A stretch of DNA of 64,000 nucleotides from Trichinella spiralis (GCA_000181795.3 CM012953.1:19295081-19359080); one strand, 5' to 3'; shown: positions 1 to 10,837, counted from the stretch's first letter. Notes: generated from the sequence alone by a model not told the origin. Translations and numbers: made by a program.

Positions 1-13
1 GAGCTAGCGCCCC
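1..13 (-). tRNA. 5' end of a tRNA gene cut by the window edge, probably tRNA-Ala
   Basis: Read on the minus strand from position 13, the sequence gives a seven-base acceptor strand GGGGCGC, then TA, then a GCTC D-stem start before leaving the window. This mirrors the 5' part of the complete tRNA-Ala gene at 709-781 (acceptor GGGCCGC, TA, GCTC). It lies at the outer end of the inverted repeat spanning 1-721, so it is probably the start of a second, oppositely oriented alanine tRNA gene. Only 13 bases are visible, so identity rests on symmetry and the typical opening. Confidence 0.4.
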
Positions 14-325
14 CCTTTTTTATTCTTTTAAAGTTTTTATTTATATATAGATATATATGTCAACTTTATGTATTATTTAATATATATCTATGAACACAAA
101 GAAATAAAGATCTATATCTACGCTCATATCTGTGTGTGATAAGCACTAATGTACAGCGTGTTATATAAATATATATATATCAAAATATTAATAGTGTGAG
201 TGTCATTTAATTTTATGTCTCTACAGATATATGCATATCTCTGTATCTATTATATAAAGTGAGAGAAATTGTTCAATACATAAAATGAAAATAAATACTA
301 TAAATGTAAATATATTTCTATGCGT

Positions 326-328
<3 letters not shown>

Positions 329-384
<56 letters not shown>
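329..384. repeat. (AT)n microsatellite at the palindrome centre
   Basis: About 28 uninterrupted AT dinucleotides form the axis of the 1-721 inverted repeat. Such runs extrude cruciforms easily and tend to change length. Confidence 0.95.
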
Positions 385-387
<3 letters not shown>

Positions 388-708
388 TCAAACAAATAAT
401 TAAATATTTACATTTATTGAATTAATTTTCATTTTAAGTATTAAACAATTCATTACACTTTTTATAATTAGATACAAAGTTATGCATAAATCAGTAGTGA
501 CATAATAATTAAATGATACTAACAATTAAAATAATTTGTAATATAAACATTTACATAATACGCTGTACAATAATGCTTATCAAACACAGATATGAGCGTA
601 GATATTGAACTTTATTTCTTTTTGTTCAAAGCAATTTATTCAAATAATTCCATAAAGTTGACATTTTTATTTTATTTTATATAAGAACTTTTGAAAGATT
701 GGAAACGA

Positions 709-781
709 GGGCCGCTAGCTCAAATGGTAGAGCGCTCGCTTCGCATGCGAGAGGCACGGGGATCGATACCCCGGCGGTCCA
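709..781 (+). tRNA. tRNA-Ala, anticodon CGC
   Basis: The cloverleaf closes fully. Acceptor 709-715 pairs with 774-780 with one G-U pair. The D-stem is GCTC/GAGC (718-721, 730-733). The anticodon stem CTCGC/GCGAG (735-739, 747-751) holds loop TTCGCAT with anticodon CGC at 742-744. The T-stem CGGGG/CCCCG (757-761, 769-773) closes a seven-base loop. The discriminator is A781, and no CCA is encoded. The T-loop begins with A where T is usual, a small oddity. There is no intron. Internal A and B boxes are in the D and T arms, as expected for RNA polymerase III transcription. A T run (TTTCCTTTTG) follows within about 15 bases. Confidence 0.93.
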
Positions 782-2329
782 GATTCATTTCCTTTTGTGA
801 AAATGTGCTTTTTAACTTGTTTAAATGTAAACCCAATCAACCAGCATTGCAACTGCATACTTTGCCATTTACACTATTTATCAATTTTTAATTTGTCAGT
901 TCCAAAATGCATTTTATTTTCAGAATTTGAAAAAATGTCAAATAATCTGCTCACAATTTATCTTCAGCAACATTTATAGTTGTGAACTATTCAAAATCAA
1001 CAAGTAATTTCTTTTATATGATTATCTTTAAATTTTTCTGCGATTACTTTCCTTTGATGACGGATTGAACACGATGGTTCCTTTAATTTACAAAATCCAC
1101 GCACTGTGTAGTTTCCACACCCGACAGCCTGAGACAGTCGGCTATATTTTTTCTTATGATTTCTGAGACCCATGTCGACCAAACATATAACTGTTTCCTT
1201 CTCTGAAAATTCTTGTCTAATTGTCAGATCTGCTTGACTTGATCTAGTATGCTTAGACTGCTGGATGTTAAGCAATCTATGACAGTGATTGTCACTGTTC
1301 GCATTGAAGCATTTCTTTCAAATATGATTTTTCTGCTTCAAACATCTGTCACAGATGCCGTGTTAGTTAGATAAGCTTCAACTGCGTTCGCAACTGACCT
1401 TTAAAAACCTTTTGCTATAAATTATATCATGAAATTGCTTACGTAGTAGACAAAAGACTGAAGTTTTAGTGTTTACCACAAGTGCTGACGTGGAGATGTA
1501 ATAATTCTGGTGTTTACTCTTGGACTTTACCATCGAATGTTCTACAATCACTATGTGTAGACACTGCTCAATTCTTACCTGATCTTGCAGAAGCGTGAAA
1601 AACAGCTTCAACTGAGGCATCATTGAGGATTCTGCCAAACCTGCGCTTCACTGTTTACGAATGTTTGCTGGAAATTTCTGTTTAATCAGTCATATTATCA
1701 TCACTTTTACTGCTGAAAATGACTATATTCAATCAAATAATGCAGCAAATAAATGTAATGCGTACCGGTAATACGATGTAGTGTCCACAAACTGCAGAAG
1801 GCTTGCATTAAACTCTATTCAGAAAGTTGCAAATTCAACAAACCTTTTATGTAGGCTTAAACTAGTAACTCCTGTATCGTGGCAGAAAAAATGTTAGAAC
1901 TTTTATTTTTATGCTCAGGTGAATGAACAAGTTTTGAGTAATCTCTTTCCATCTGCTCTTGTTTGGTCCTTTCTGTTCACAGATGTTCAACAAATCGATC
2001 AAATTGTTGTCACTTATAAGACGATTGGTATCGATATGATTATTTATTCGTTTATACTAATATGATAAAAATACACAGAAAAATCACAAAGAGTCAATCA
2101 ACCCCACAAACAAATTTCACAATAAATATCTTTCTATTGTCATTGTTTTCCCACACTGCAACTACTGTAAATCTTTGTTACTGTAATTAATGATAAGTAA
2201 GTTGTTTGCTATAAATAAAATATTCAATAGTAACATTGTCTTTTTTTAGTCTTTTTTGTAAAACAAATTCGGATTCATCATATAGTCCACATACTTTATC
2301 TCTGTCCGTATAAGTAATCTGTCAGGTCT
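782..2329. other. no gene recognised
   Basis: AT-rich sequence with only short open frames on either strand, none with recognisable homology. I see no tRNA, no convincing exon and no clear transposon ends. Confidence 0.5.
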
Positions 2330-2702
2330 GTAGAGAACCTGAGTGTCAGTAGTAATATACTCTAGATACTGTAGTGACGCAATAGTTTTGTGTCTGTGTG
2401 GTTGGTTTTCGACCAAGTCGTGGGTTTGTCGTCGTTGGAAGATTGCCTTCAGTGTGTTTGCTTTTTCGGTGCGATGTTCATTGATTTCTTGTCTTATTAT
2501 CCCTGGCTCACTATTATTCGTGTTGAGTAAACTGTGTCGACACTCGATCTAGTTTCGATTGACGGTTACCGTATCGGAAGTCAGTGCCACACGGTTAAGG
2601 TCGGATTGTCGAACATATTTGACTTTCACGCCTTTCAATACGAACAAAAAGATACAGTCCACTCAGATTGCGAGCGAGTGAACCCGTAGTTCGCTCGTTA
2701 CA
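2330..2702 (+). repeat. probable 5' LTR of the BEL/Pao fossil (start approximate)
   Basis: The segment ends CGTTACA at 2702, matching the LTR ends CGTTACCA (9172) and CGTTAACA (10837) of the related derivative downstream. It also shares the ACAGTCCACT string about 45 bases before its end. The left boundary is not clear. A TGTCAGG near 2318-2345 is a candidate start, since LTRs of this class begin with TG. Confidence 0.5.
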
Positions 2703-2789
2703 TTCTCGTCCTCTGAGCCAGATCGGTAATAATAATCAAGGAGAAATCTAATCATTTCAACACACGTTTCCGTTTCGAATCGACTCATC

Positions 2790-4064
2790 ATGAAAGCCGA
2801 GAACTTGGTAAGCAAAGCCGAAGTTCGAAGGGCGAAACTTTATGGGATGATCGATCGACTGACGCAACTCTGTGAAGATGCGTCGCATCCAGATGACATC
2901 CGAGAACTACTCGATGATGTGATGGCGTTTTATGACAAGGCGTTAGAGGTGCAACTGCAGTTGGAAGAGGCTTTGACGGGTGAGAAGCGAGATCAAGAGG
3001 CTACTCAGTGGGAGGCGCTCACCGAACGGATCCAGATGACTCGCCGAGAAGCACGAGCGAGGATTCGACAAATGGAAAGCTCCTTGTCCGATTGTTCAGC
3101 CAGATCCAACGACCTCGACCATCGCAGTAACAGCAAGCCAAGGGTGAAGGAAAGGCTCCCGGAACTGAAGATGCCAGTGTTTTCGGGTAAGGTGCTCGAA
3201 TTCCCAGCGTTCTGGGACCGCTTTCAGGGGTGTGTCCATAGTCGGACGGACTTGGACGACGCTTCGAAGTTCTCGTACTTGCCGTCGAGTTTATCCGGTG
3301 AAGCTCTGGCTGCGGTAGAGAAGATACCAAGCTCTGACGCAAACTATTCACACGCCATGGAATTGTTGCAGGTACGTTTCGGACGTACGGATGCCATCGT
3401 ACGGGAACATGTAAAGGCAATTTGGAACGTCAAACCGTGTACCGACTCAGGGGATAGCATTCAGGCCTTGGTAGACGAGATAAATCGACATCTCCGATGT
3501 CTGACCGCCCTGGGAAAGAATCCGTCAACGGGTGAGATGACAGCGAATGAAGCCTTCCTGCCGCTTCTTGCGGAAAAGTTTCCTGAGGAGATTCGTCTGG
3601 CATGGGACATTCACGTGCAGTCGGTTTCAGGCGTGAAGGGGGACCTGCCAGAGTTTCTCGACTTCGCTCACGTCCGGGCGGCAGCGAAGCGCGCAGTGGC
3701 TGCTTCCTCAGGCGGAGGACGGCTCATCAAGCAGGACGACCCGAAGCAGCAAGAACCCGGTCCAGGTCGTCGAGAGCGGCATCGAACACCCAAAACGGGG
3801 AAACGGGCGGCAAAGGGGGCCACAACGGTCCTACACGCGGCTCTCAACAGTAGCTGCCCGATATGTAAGGGTGACCACGATGTTGCCTCTTGCGAAGAGT
3901 TCCTTCAGGCGGACGCCCACACGCGCTCACGCATGGCAGCAAGTAGTAAGTTGTGTTTCCGTTGTCTGCAAAGTGGCCATCGGGCGAAGGCTTGCAAGGT
4001 AGGGTGGAAATGCACAGTGTCTGGATGTGGGGGTAGTCACCACGGGCTTCTGCACCGTTTGTAG
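2790..4064 (+). mobile_element. gag region of the BEL/Pao fossil
   Basis: A 424-residue open frame. The N-terminal half is helical and charged. The middle part matches the DUF1759 region of Pao-type gag proteins (a LPVFSGK-like core around residues 127-135). The C-terminus has cysteine/histidine knuckles (CPICKGDHDVASC and CFRCLQSGHRAKAC motifs). In this family gag forms the particle and binds element RNA. Confidence 0.85.
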
Positions 4065-4112
4065 TCGCCTCGCCAGGACCAGACACCTGAGACACCCAAG
4101 TCTCGGAGCTGC

Positions 4113-5915
4113 ATGCTGACTGCTAATGGTGGCGTTCAGCAAGTCCGCTTCCAAAGCGTGCGCGCGCGTGCCTTTGGCAAGGATGGTCAATGCGTGCTCG
4201 TCCAATGCTTCCTCGACCCGGGCTCCCAAAGCTCCTTCGTTAGGAAGGATGTGGCCGACGCTCAGAGGCTTGCTGGTCCACATGAATTATCAGCCTGGTA
4301 ACTGTCGACAACGATGGGGGAACAGAGCGACGGATGCGTCGGGTCGAGTTCCATCTGGGAGCGGTCGACCCATCCCTGCCAAGGACTCGATACCCGATAC
4401 ATGCGCTAGTCCTGCCCAAGATCTGCGGAAAGATTCGACAAGCGCCGGTGAAGCTGAGTGAGTGGCCCCACTTGTCCAATCTTCCGGTTGCCGACCAGTG
4501 TGAAGAACGGACATTCACTATCGACGTCCTCATTGGTTTAGATCACTACTTTAATTTGGTTGGCGGTGACGTTCGCCGGGGCCCGGCGGGTGGACCTGTA
4601 GCAATCCACTCTCAGCTAGGCTGGATTCTCTGCGGACAGACCAACAGACGGCCAACCACTGCCGTGACTACCCTCCTGACTCACGTGGAAGAATCAGCCG
4701 ACCAGATCTTGCGGCGATTTTGGGAACTAGAAGCCATTGGCATTGCCACCGACAACCAAACAGCTCCACCAGACGAGGAGGCGCTTGCAAAGTTCGAGGA
4801 GGGGCTTTCGTTTGATGGCGAACGATATGGGGTCCGACTTCCATGGCTTCCAAGTCAGCCCTCGCTGCCGAATAATTTTCCACAAACAAGGTGTCGCTTG
4901 CTTGCAGTCGAGCACAGACTGGCGCGCTGCGAGAAGGAAAAGCGGGAATACGCAGCGACGATGCGTCAGTACGTGGAGTACGGCTGGGCAGAAAGGGCTC
5001 CAGAGATGGGTCTAGAAGGTCGAACTTGGTACTTGCCTCACCACGCTGTGTACCAAGGTGAGGGCAAGGAGAAGAAGTGCCGACTTGTTTTTGATGGTTC
5101 AGCGCGATACGGGCAGACATCCCTGAACCGCCAACTCGAAGTCGGACCGAACTTGCAGATCGACCTGCTCAAGGCCCTCCTGCGGTTCAGAAGGTACCGT
5201 GTCGGCCTGCAAGCCGACATTGAGAAGATGTACCTTCAAATGCGGATTGCAAAGCAAGACCGAGATGCATGTCGTTTTTTGTGGAGAGACACGTCGGGCG
5301 AACTTAGCCATCTCAGGTTGCAGCGGGTGTGCTTTGGCTTGACATGCTCTCCTTTTCTGGCCATCAATACGGTGAGGGTGCACGCGAGACGTCACCAAGA
5401 CGCTGCACCACGAGCAGCCGCGGAGATCTTAGAAAACATGTATGTGGATGATCTGGCCACGTCATGTGATACGATCAAGGAAGCAAAGGAGCTAGCTGGC
5501 GAATTGCGGGGAGTGTTGGTCATTGGAGGTTTCCACTTGCATAAATGGGCCAGCAACGAGCCCAAAGCGTTGACATCCGTGCCGGACGAAGAAAGATCCG
5601 CCTCCAGTAGAAGCCACCTCTGGAAGACGCTTGGAATGCAGTGGGACCGACGGGATGACCTTTTGACCTTCTCGCCACCGGCGATAGTGAACAGCCACGG
5701 TTGAGAGTCGAAGCGGTCGTTGTTAAGCACCGCATTTCGCATCTTCGATCCAGTTGGATGCTTGGCACCGTTCACTGTACGAGCGAAGATGCTCCTCCAG
5801 ACTCTATGGCAGCGTGGGACGTCGTGGGACGAGCCCTTGCCACATGACGTGAAGGAGCAATGGAGGCGCTGGAAGCTAGAGCTGCCGGATCTGTCGAAGA
5901 TCCGTCTTCCCTCTG
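4113..5915 (+). mobile_element. protease and reverse transcriptase region of the BEL/Pao fossil
   Basis: The start shows an aspartic-protease-like box (FLDPGSQSSFV). It is followed by the long Pao pol segment with the polymerase box NMYVDDLATS near 5437-5466 and the peptidase-A17-type stretch FDPVGCLAPF near 5748-5777. The segment stops where antisense gypsy sequence begins. It is treated as a broken fossil and carries a few breaks. Confidence 0.8.
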
Positions 5916-5929
5916 GCCCGTCGGCGCCG

Positions 5930-7200
5930 GTCCCTGCGTCAGATCCCACACCCCGTGGCTTGGCCACAACCGCGCAGCCGATGCCGGGCTGCCCGGCCCG
6001 GGCTGGGTCGTGCTCGATCCACACCTTCGAGCCGTCCGTCATGGTAATTTCCCGATTTTGCCAGTCGACCGTCCGAACGAACGAGTCGAAGAAGTTCGTT
6101 CCCAAGACGCCCGGAACCACCAGATTTCTCACCACCATCACAGGCACACGTGCCCTCCAACGGCCCAGTTGCAACGGCACCACTCCCACTCCGCTGATGC
6201 ACATTCGTCGACCATCCGCAAGCAGTATCGTCCCCGTCTTCCTCTCCAAGGGATCTCCGCCTGAGGCGATCTGCCAAAGAGACTCAGGTATCACGGAGAC
6301 CACCGCCCCGGTGTCTAGCAGTAAGGAGACCCTCGCCCCGCTCAGCTTACCGTTTACACATGGCGTTTCGCCTGCTTGCAGTCCGGCCACGAACAACACC
6401 CGGCGGTTTCCAGGTCCGCCGCTCTGCGTGCCCGTTGGCGGTCGTTGGGTTAGGCGTCTTTCGTGGAGGCAGTCGCGTCAGAGGTGGCCCAACCCACCGC
6501 AATTGAAACAGCCGTCTCTTCTCGCGGCGTGTCGTTCGGCCGTCAGCTCCTGCTTTTCCAGCTTCATGGAAAGCTTCCTCACCTCGCGTATCAAGTTGTC
6601 GATGGACTTCGGTCTTCTCCGGCTTTGGATTACCGGTGTGCGACTGCCGCCTCTGGTGGAAATCTTCTTCAGCCTGCATGACTTTACTGACCAGTCTCCG
6701 AGCTTCGGTAAGGGTTTCCGGTTCCTGCAGCCGGATCGCTAGATACGCCTCCTTTGAGGTTATTCCCCCGGCGAAACGCGCCAGAAGGTCACGTTCTGAT
6801 ACGCCGGCTCTGCGTCCAATCTCTGCCACCTCCTGGGTGTATTGCTCGATGGTTTGACCCTCACGTTGATGCAGGGCGTGGAACCGCTCGATCAGCTGCC
6901 CTGTCGACTCTTCCGGGCCGTACGCGTCCAGCAATCTCTTCTTGAACTCTTCGAAGGAATCCTCTCTTGTTTGTCCTGCCGGGTAGAGCTCGCGGCGGAC
7001 TGAGTCGCTAAGAAGATAGCGAGCGGCCATGCCGTGGTCAGAAGGCGGAACCCTGCTGATGCAGAGAAAGTCTTCCAGCCTCTCCAGCCACTCAACGGAG
7101 TCCATCTCCGGACGAAAAGCCGGGGGTGGGCAATAGTGGGCACCCCGGTACACCGATGGAGTCAGTTCCCGGACAGGATCCCAATGTAACGAGCCGCTCC
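5930..7200 (-). mobile_element. gypsy (Ty3-like) fragment inserted antisense: gag and protease
   Basis: Read on the minus strand, the right part (about 7153 down to 6400) is a gypsy-type gag with a SVEWLERLEDFL-like start, a retrotransposon-gag core and a CCHC-type knuckle region near its end. The left part (about 6390 down to 5940) is a retropepsin with the LLDTGAVVSVIPESLW active-site stretch and a GTNFFDSF-like distal box. Both flanks are other retroelements: BEL/Pao pol on the left, a sense gypsy piece on the right. It is a partial copy without LTRs, with a few breaks. Confidence 0.8.
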
Positions 7201-7209
7201 CTCGAGCAG

Positions 7210-8772
7210 GCTTGGTCGCTCTGAATCACCTGGCGTCGTCGCGGCCGCTCGAAATCCACGCTGCTTTTTCTGTGGCCGTTCAAAGTATCCTCGTTTCCAG
7301 TGCTCGGCGCGTGAAGCAACTTGCAATAAATGTGGGGAAAAGGGTCACTATGCTAAGGTGTGTTGTTCCTCAGTCTCTTCTTCTACTAGTGCCTCGCTGA
7401 GTACTATTACTAGCGCTACCTTAGCCTCGGTTGGTTCCACCTTTCCGCATTCTATCGCTAAAGCGGTTGTCAAAATCTTACTTTGCGGAAAAGAGATTAA
7501 CTGCTTGATAGACAGCGGTAGCTCTGAAAGCTTCATCCATCCTGAAGTTGTCAAACGTCTTGGCTTGAAAATCATCCCGTCTTCTGAACCGATTAGTATA
7601 ACTTCTTCAGCTCTTTCAATCAAAGCCCTAGGTTGTATAACTGTCGATCTCAAAGTCCAAGATCGACTATACAAAAGTTTCCGCCTGAGAGTTCTTCCTC
7701 ATCTATGCGCGGACGTCATTCTTGGACAAGACTTCCACCGAATGCATGAAAGTGTAATGCTCAATTACGGAGGAAATCTACCGCCGTTGATTATCTGTGG
7801 CCTAGCTACTCTACGAGTGCACCCGCCCAGGCTTTTCGCTCATCTGACACCTGATTGCCCACCGATAGCCAGTACGTCTCGCAAGTTTTCTGCTGAGGAT
7901 ACTAATTTTATCCGAAACGAAGTGCGGGCATTACTGGAAGATGGCGTAATGGAGCCAAGCATTTGTTGTCTTTAAAGGATGAAAGGCGCAAAAAGCGTCT
8001 CGTTGTCGACTATTCTGCCACGATTTTTTGCGTGTGGAAAACAATACAGCTGGCCTTAAAATCACAAGGACTCCCGACAGAACAGTGGCCAGCGGTTCTG
8101 CCTGATGCCCTGCATGCTGTACGCTCGTTGCTGTGCACCTCGACGAACGCTACGCCCCATGAACGATTTTTAGCTTTTTCTCGACGATCTACCTCTGGTA
8201 GATCAATACCCGTGTGACTTCTGGACAGTAAATCTGCCTTACTAAAGAAACATGTACGGGACAGTAAAACAGACCTTCTAGTGGAAGTCCGACTGCTCGA
8301 AGTGAACCCGACTTATGCTTACGTCCGTTTCCCAGACGGACGAGAGTCCTCTGTGTCTACACGCCACCTGGCACCCACCGGATCGGGTGATGCTGAAGAA
8401 GCACAACAAGAAGTAACCGCGGGAGATGATTGTTCGGAAAACTGTGAACCACTACATCAAGAAAACGAAGAAAAAACAACGTTACGCCGCTCACAGCGAA
8501 TCCGCCGCCCCCCTCAACGTCTGGATTTGGACGTTTCTCTGGAAGGGGGTGAATGTTGTAATTATTCCGTGTAGTAATTATTAATACTTCAAAGAATATT
8601 ACTGTAGCTTACTCGTATCTAATTCACCTGATTTTAAATAACCCAATTCTACTGCTGTAATTCAAAAATTAGCAACTAACCTACTTTCTATCTGCGCACG
8701 CACATCGCTTGTTGATCGATTTCTAACTGCGCGTTGTAATGCTGTCTTTTAACTGAATAAAGCTACATTACA
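7210..8772 (+). mobile_element. gypsy (Ty3-like) fossil with internal deletion and 3' LTR
   Basis: In sense orientation the fragment holds a double CCHC knuckle (CFFCGRSKYPRFQC and CNKCGEKGHYAKVC), then an aspartic protease with the IDSGSSESFIHP box. It then jumps to the integrase C-terminal region and a short basic tail. Most of reverse transcriptase, RNase H and the integrase core are absent. The tail is followed by a purine tract (GGAAGGGGGTGAA, 8541-8553) and a short LTR. It belongs to a different gypsy lineage from the antisense piece next to it. It is broken and internally deleted. Confidence 0.8.
8554..8772 (+). repeat. 3' LTR of the sense gypsy fossil
   Basis: It starts TGTTGTAAT directly after a purine tract and ends ATTACA, giving the usual TG...CA ends as an inverted TGTAAT/ATTACA. 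An AATAAA signal lies at about 8756-8761, just before the end. Length is about 219 bp. No matching 5' LTR was seen in the window. Confidence 0.6.
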
Positions 8773-9011
8773 CGCCACACAAACAAAAGGCAGTAAGTAT
8801 ATTTTTTATTGGCAAACGCGAGCAAGAACCGACGACGATGTGTTATCGCAAGCATCTCCGACAGCACAACAACCAGTCTACCCACGTACGTCCGTACTAC
8901 CGTACTCCACCACCGATCTTCAAGTCCAATTCTTCTTACGGTAGCTTCACCTTTTTTCCGCTTCGTTGTCTGGAGGAATAGAGTTGTTAGCTCGGTTCGC
9001 GTCCGCTGAAG
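8773..9011. other. unassigned DNA between two LTR fossils
   Basis: Moderately GC-rich sequence with short open frames in several phases and no recognised domain. It could be old LTR or element DNA too diverged to assign by eye. Confidence 0.3.
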
Positions 9012-9172
9012 TCGAATCTTCAATAAATTCTACTCGTTACTGCTTTGTTCTCTCGTCACGTTCGGAAACGAACAGGGTTAATCAGCGGTTGGACAATCAA
9101 ATAAGGTTGATCTCCCGCGTGAATAATAATACAGTCCACTAACGCTCAGGCGATCGAGTTTCATCGTTACCA
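9012..9172 (+). repeat. 3' part of the 5' LTR of the BEL/Pao derivative
   Basis: Positions 9012-9172 align closely with 10675-10837: shared GTCGAATCTTCAATAAA, CTTTGTTCTCTCGTCA, CAGCGGTTGGA and AGTCCACTAACGCTCAGG. The polyadenylation-type AATAAA sits at the start of the shared block. Sequence to the left of 9012 no longer matches the other LTR, so the 5' portion has been lost or replaced. Confidence 0.75.
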
Positions 9173-9175
9173 TTC

Positions 9176-9206
9176 TGGTACTCCGTGCCGGAGTCGAACC
9201 AGCGAT
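9176..9206 (+). other. primer-binding site complementary to a tRNA 3' end
   Basis: Three bases after the LTR end, the sequence starting TGGTACTCCGTGCCGG is the complement of a tRNA 3' end. Its reverse complement gives a T-stem GCTGG, loop TTCGACT, T-stem CCGGC, acceptor ACGGAGT, A and CCA. The T-arm resembles eukaryotic tRNA-Tyr, a call made from memory. Complementarity covers the whole T-arm, longer than the usual 8-18 base site. Confidence 0.6.
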
Positions 9207-9870
9207 CTATGGATGGTCTTCGGAACGCAAAGAGATGTCTTAAGAAATCTCGATCCCCGCAGAGAAGAAGTTGGTCGCGAGCAAGACGAGATTGAAGATA
9301 ATGCTCCAAGACCTCAATCACATGTGCGAAGAGTCGGAGAAAGCAGTTGTAATCCAAAGACAACTGTCCCTCAAAGAGAAGCTCTTCCTACAGACGGACG
9401 CTCTTCAGTCAGCGTATGAAGAAGCACTCGAAGCGGAGGAACAGCAAGCCAGCATGAAAGAGTGGTCAGGATATCGTCTGGATTTCTGGACTCGAAGAGT
9501 CCGGCCGAGGGAAGAGTGACGGAGGGACCCGGAAAGAGTCGAGGAGCGTCAAGAGAAGAGAGCGAGGCAGGGTCACGTAATCGGCCGCCGCGTTAGTGAC
9601 GTCCTTCCAACACGTTTGCCCGTTCTGCGAAGGCGACCGAAACCGAATGACCCCGTCTTGATACTGGAGGACAACGTCCCGCGCGTGCGATGCCCCCTCG
9701 GAGTGGTGGCGGAACTCTTCCCAGGCACGGCTCCGGACCTCAACTGCGGAGATCACCAGACCCGTTGCCAAGCTGGTGGTGCTGGAGCCAGCACGCCTCA
9801 ATGATGGGAGAACGAGTTTCCAATCCGGGGGGGGAGGATTTTCCGGACGGAACGACACCGACCTCGTCGT

Positions 9871-10837
9871 TGTGACCCACCCATGGGCTGGTGCTGACCT
9901 CGCCAGACTGACTACTTACGCCGGCAGCGGACCAATCAAAGACCTGGGGAAGCGGTCATCATGCCGGGGCGCTGGCCCTGAGCTCTATATATAGGGCCAT
10001 GAAGCGCGCTGAGAAGATATGGACACCGAAGTTAGTCGAGATCCTTGCCGTTTCATTTGCCATTAGTTCTCGTATTGTTGCTTGTTCCTGTATACGTATT
10101 AACTCTCTGTTCACTCCTGTCGACTGAGCACGTTCCTCTGATTGTCTCTTGTCAAATAAACGAACGTGTATTTGTTGCGTTGCTTGATCCTCTTGCGTTT
10201 AACTCACTCGATCGTTTTCTTGACCGACCATACTCGGTTGGTCAAGAAGAACTCAAAGCTACAGTCCACTCTCTTTCCGCGCCTGTCAAACTAACTTGAC
10301 AGACCTTCGAACCTGAGCATCGCAGGCGTACAGAACCCCCCACCGGTTCGTACAGACTCGCTCGGTCCGCTGGTGGGAAAACTGCAACAGGAACGATCCG
10401 TAGGTCCATCTGTTCACTCGTCTTGCTCGAACCAGCAACGTGATGGTGATGGACACTGCCCATCAGTGGGGAGTCTGGAAATTCTTTGGTCGCTCACGGT
10501 CTCCTTCGAATCAGTACCTGCGTTCATCGTTACGGTAGAGGCCTACGGTGGATGACGTGATAAGGACCTGAGTGTATCATCTTGTGATTCTAAATCGTGG
10601 TAGTTTGATTTTGGCGTTATTTTGGTAATCTGACCCTCGTAAAGTTCTCTGGTATCGTTGACAGTGTTGTCTGTCGTCGAATCTTCAATAAAGTCTACCC
10701 GTTATTGCTTTGTTCTCTCGTCAAGTTCGGAAATGAACGAGGTTATTCAGCGGTTGGATAATCAAATAATGTTGACTTCCCGCGTAAATAATAATATAGT
10801 CCACTAACGCTCAGGGGATTGAGTTTCGTCGTTAACA
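9871..10837 (+). repeat. 3' LTR of the BEL/Pao derivative
   Basis: It begins TGTGACCCACCC, right after the integrase tail, and ends CGTTAACA. Length is about 967 bp. It carries a TATA-type promoter (GAGCTCTATATATAGG near 9980-9995) and an AATAAA block near 10690. The first ~500 bp match the antisense copy at 52470-53252, including the GAGCTCTATATA promoter box and the TACAGTCCACTCTC string. Confidence 0.7.

Larger units (their letters stand above)
1..721. repeat. long imperfect palindrome (inverted repeat) with AT-rich centre
   Basis: The left half is an imperfect reverse complement of the right half about a centre near 360. Matching blocks include 98-145 with 574-620 (both read as the AAAGAAATAAAG, GCTCATATCTGTG and GATAAGC strings), 50-69 with 650-668, and the outer ends 1-9 with 713-721. 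The arms are about 300 bp and diverged by substitutions and small indels. The centre is an (AT)n run. The outer ends lie inside tRNA genes, so the palindrome is an inverted duplication of a tRNA gene plus its 5' flank. Confidence 0.8.
2330..5920 (+). mobile_element. BEL/Pao LTR retroelement fossil, 3' part missing
   Basis: Parts in order are an LTR-like leader (about 2330-2702), a gag region (2790-4064) and a protease/reverse transcriptase region (about 4113-5915). The family call rests on the DUF1759-type gag, the CCHC-like knuckles ending gag, and the A17-type peptidase/RT block with a YVDDL active-site box. RNase H and integrase are absent because a gypsy-type fragment in opposite orientation replaces them from about 5920. 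The element is broken, with a handful of breaks plus loss of the 3' part. Fairly long open stretches suggest a moderately recent insertion. Its GC content is far above the surrounding DNA. Confidence 0.85.
9012..10837 (+). mobile_element. internally deleted BEL/Pao derivative
   Basis: Layout is the 3' end of a 5' LTR (9012-9172), a primer-binding-site-like stretch (from 9176), a short internal region (to about 9870) and a full-looking LTR (9871-10837). The internal region joins material resembling the N-terminal part of BEL/Pao gag (about 9271-9470) to material resembling the C-terminal tail of the integrase (about 9610-9860, with a DPVLILEDNVPR box). All of protease, RT, RNase H and the integrase core are gone. 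It is broken and apparently non-autonomous. The paired LTR ends remain similar, so the copy is not very ancient. Confidence 0.75.

Noticed and set aside
997-1638. Two minus-strand open frames of 86-92 codons
   Set aside because: No domain, no splice context and composition like the surrounding DNA; judged to be chance.
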